From Candidatus Argoarchaeum ethanivorans (lineage in GTDB: Archaea > Halobacteriota > Methanosarcinia > Methanosarcinales > EX4572-44): a DNA stretch of 7,492 nt. Below the pieces are notes generated by a model, which saw nothing but the letters and a program-made list of their open reading frames with translations, was not told where the DNA came from and searched no databases. The DNA lies in the NCBI GenBank assembly GCA_905067535.1, contig CAJHIR010000050.1, positions 1 through 7,492 of the forward strand. The letters run 5' to 3'. This document shows positions 6,440-7,492 of the stretch, piece by piece. The position numbers and the translations under genes are program-made. Position 1 is the first letter of the stretch, and each line of letters begins with the position of its first letter.

Positions 6440-6455
6440 GCATCGACCTCGATGC
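6440..6455. terminator. Short hairpin after the broken coiled-coil gene
   Basis: GCATCGA (6440-6446) pairs with TCGATGC (6449-6455) across CC, 14 nt after the stop. As drawn the loop is only two bases, so inner pairs would open in RNA. No T-run follows. A terminator role is possible but weakly supported. Confidence 0.25.
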
Positions 6456-6496
6456 CGCCTAATTCATTGGGAGGTTAGTGACTATAGAATAAAAGG

Positions 6497-7162
6497 CTAT
6501 TGTGGAAAGATTGCTGCGCAATCAAGTGTCCTGTCAAAGGCTTCTTTTTCACTTTTTGTGCTCATTCCATAAGCTACGTACATCTTTGATTCGAGGTCGA
6601 GCAATTTAAAGGAATAAACAAAAGTCTTTGTTCCAGAATATTCTTTTGCTTTATCTTTTCGTTTTTCGGTTTCAGAAGCGTAATGTTTTCTTATTGTCAA
6701 AGAGTATCCTGTTCCGTCTTCACAAGTATTTATATTCTCAACGCCTTTTTTTGTTAGAATCACTGTGTGCAGGTTATAAATTGCCATTCCAACTTCACTG
6801 TCAGAGTACAGGCGTTCCACAGTTTTATAGCTGACATCTATTCCCGAAAGCAAGGAGAATACTGCAAGCATCGAAGCCATCATTCTGTTGCTTTTTCCAG
6901 ACAGCTCCTTCAATAAAAGGATGATTACCTTTTGTTTGAGTTCAAGCTCTGGTTTCCTTCCCTGCCCCCTATGAGTCTCAAAGTTCATTGCTTCGTCTAT
7001 CAAAGGTTCAAGATTCTTGATCGCTCCTTTTATCCGATTCATTAATCGTTGTTCATACGTCCGCCAATCCCGTTTCTTTTCTTCTTTGTTTTCCTTGTAT
7101 TCATCAAGCAGAAAATCTTCTATGTCTTTTAATCTGTCTCTTATATCCTGACCTTGCATCAT
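6497..7162 (-). pseudogene. 3'-truncated ISNCY-like transposase
   Basis: From ATG 7162 the frame gives 221 residues ending at TAG 6497-6499. I recognise the N-terminal half of a DDE-type transposase common in Methanosarcina, usually filed as ISNCY. It has a charged helical start (RDWRTYEQRL, 31-40), a helix-turn-helix-like part (SGIDVSYKTVERLYSD, 106-121), then CEDGTGYSL (147-155), where D149 is probably the first catalytic aspartate. Residues 180-214 still look family-like (KSEKEAFDRTLD), but the last seven (CAAIFPQ) do not. Full-length relatives are recalled as far longer, so the remaining catalytic residues are lost. The break coincides with a palindrome at 6509-6523. A longer start at 7237 is rejected: the 25 extra residues lie in the promoter, whereas 7162 has AAGGA just upstream and a TATA box about 27 nt away. 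Confidence 0.72.
6509..6523. repeat. Palindrome GATTGC-TGC-GCAATC at the transposase breakpoint
   Basis: A perfect 6-bp inverted repeat with a 3-nt loop. It is nearly identical to the core of the 3665-3682 palindrome (loop TAGC instead of TGC). It starts exactly where the transposase stops looking family-like. Confidence 0.6.
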
Positions 7163-7217
7163 ATCAGTCCTTATGTATCGCAAAGTATTTAAGTGTTTAC
7201 ATGTATATACTAAATGT
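7163..7217. promoter_or_regulatory. Shared divergent promoter with central TATA box
   Basis: TATTTAAG at 7186-7193 is nearly symmetric and centred at 7189.5. The transposase start (7162) and the DUF2080 start (7218) are each about 28 nt away, with midpoint 7190. Archaeal TATA boxes lie about 25-30 nt upstream of transcription starts, so one box could serve both strands and yield leaderless transcripts. A second TATATA at 7204-7209 is too close to 7218 to serve it. Confidence 0.45.
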
Positions 7218-7379
7218 ATGAGGGAAATTAAAGCCATCGCCGGTGGAAATGTGACAATTAAGGATAATGTCGAAGAGATTTATGAGAAAAGGATTACACC
7301 ATACGGAAATGGTGCTAAAATAGACGCTCCAAAAAGACACATTGGAAAAAAGGTATTTGTGATTATACTGAAAGACTGA
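7218..7379 (+). CDS. DUF2080 family transposon-associated protein
   Basis: The product is 53 residues and resembles DUF2080 small archaeal proteins, described as transposon-encoded. The typical C-terminal half is present: PYGNGAKIDAPKRHIGKKV at 28-46, where the family has a GNGA-x-I-x-x-P segment and a basic GKKV strand. The layout resembles a short AbrB-like beta structure, and a DNA-binding or regulatory role is only a guess. The start is ATG 7218, since an upstream in-frame start at 7173 would put 15 extra residues into the promoter. It diverges from the truncated transposase and probably comes from the same element. Confidence 0.72.
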   Translation: MREIKAIAGGNVTIKDNVEEIYEKRITPYGNGAKIDAPKRHIGKKVFVIILKD

Positions 7380-7492
7380 AGTTTTGCAGGTCCAAAGGTA
7401 TCTTTTATTTTTGTCCCACAACCCTTGTACCAGATAGCAGCATGATTCAAAAAGGAATCATAACTGCCGTCAAGTCGATATTCATCGATTTC
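7280..7492 (-). CDS. Unidentified partial reading frame entering from the right edge
   Basis: The minus-strand frame is open from base 7492 to TAA at 7280-7282, 70 codons with no start inside the window. From 7492 to about 7380 it reads EIDEYRLDGSYDSFLNHAAI then WYKGCGTKIKDTFGPAKL. The codons often begin with G/A and end with a pyrimidine, as in real coding sequence. From 7379 it is antisense to the DUF2080 gene and looks non-genuine. It may be the remnant of a gene cut by the mobile element near 7380. I do not recognise it. Confidence 0.27.
   Translation of the reverse strand, partial: EIDEYRLDGSYDSFLNHAAIWYKGCGTKIKDTFGPAKLQSFSIITNTFFPMCLFGASILAPFPYGVILFS

Larger units (their letters stand above)
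6524..7379. mobile_element. Remnant of an ISNCY-like element with DUF2080 accessory gene
   Basis: This covers the truncated transposase and the divergent DUF2080 gene, which I infer belong to one element because they share a promoter region. The left limit is where transposase similarity ends. The right limit is uncertain and set at the DUF2080 stop. I found no terminal inverted repeats or target duplication, as expected if one end is deleted. Confidence 0.4.

Noticed and set aside
6497..7237. Longer 246-residue form of the truncated transposase
   Set aside because: The extra N-terminal residues are encoded by the divergent promoter region; ATG 7162 has better upstream signals and a family-like start.

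Overview
The window looks like a piece of a methanogenic or methane-oxidising archaeon, most likely Methanosarcinales-like. The main evidence is a full-length methanogenesis marker protein 12 (UPF0285) gene. Supporting evidence is an archaeal short-chain polyprenyl diphosphate synthase, an archaeal QueD/PTPS-type enzyme, a DUF2080 transposon-associated protein, TATA boxes about 27 nt upstream of start codons, and transposases of types common in Methanosarcina relatives. The assignment rests on family recognition from memory, not on a search.

Left half (1-4300), housekeeping. A polyprenyl (probably geranylgeranyl) diphosphate synthase gene runs leftward off the window edge. It diverges from a two-gene operon: methanogenesis marker 12, then a TctA/DUF112-like multi-spanning membrane protein. 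The operon converges on a QueD/6-pyruvoyl-tetrahydropterin synthase family gene. The 74 bp between the convergent stop codons hold a duplicated segment and two overlapping hairpins.

Right half (4300-7492), decayed and mobile. An IS5-type element can be bounded at 4565-5725 from imperfect terminal inverted repeats and a TAAA target duplication. Removing it together with one TAAA copy joins two flanking reading frames exactly. This restores a gene for a protein with one membrane segment and a long charged helical domain (about 288 residues). That host gene also needs two single-base corrections, so it is a multiply broken pseudogene. The element's transposase carries one in-frame TAA but keeps its DDE residues.

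Further right is a 3'-truncated ISNCY-like transposase, divergent from a DUF2080 gene. The two probably share one symmetric TATA box. At the right edge is an incomplete minus-strand reading frame of unknown nature.

I see no CRISPR array, rRNA, tRNA or convincing new defence system. The most informative points are the reconstructed IS-split gene, the QueD-tail duplication, a palindrome shared by two rearrangement points, and the bidirectional promoter.
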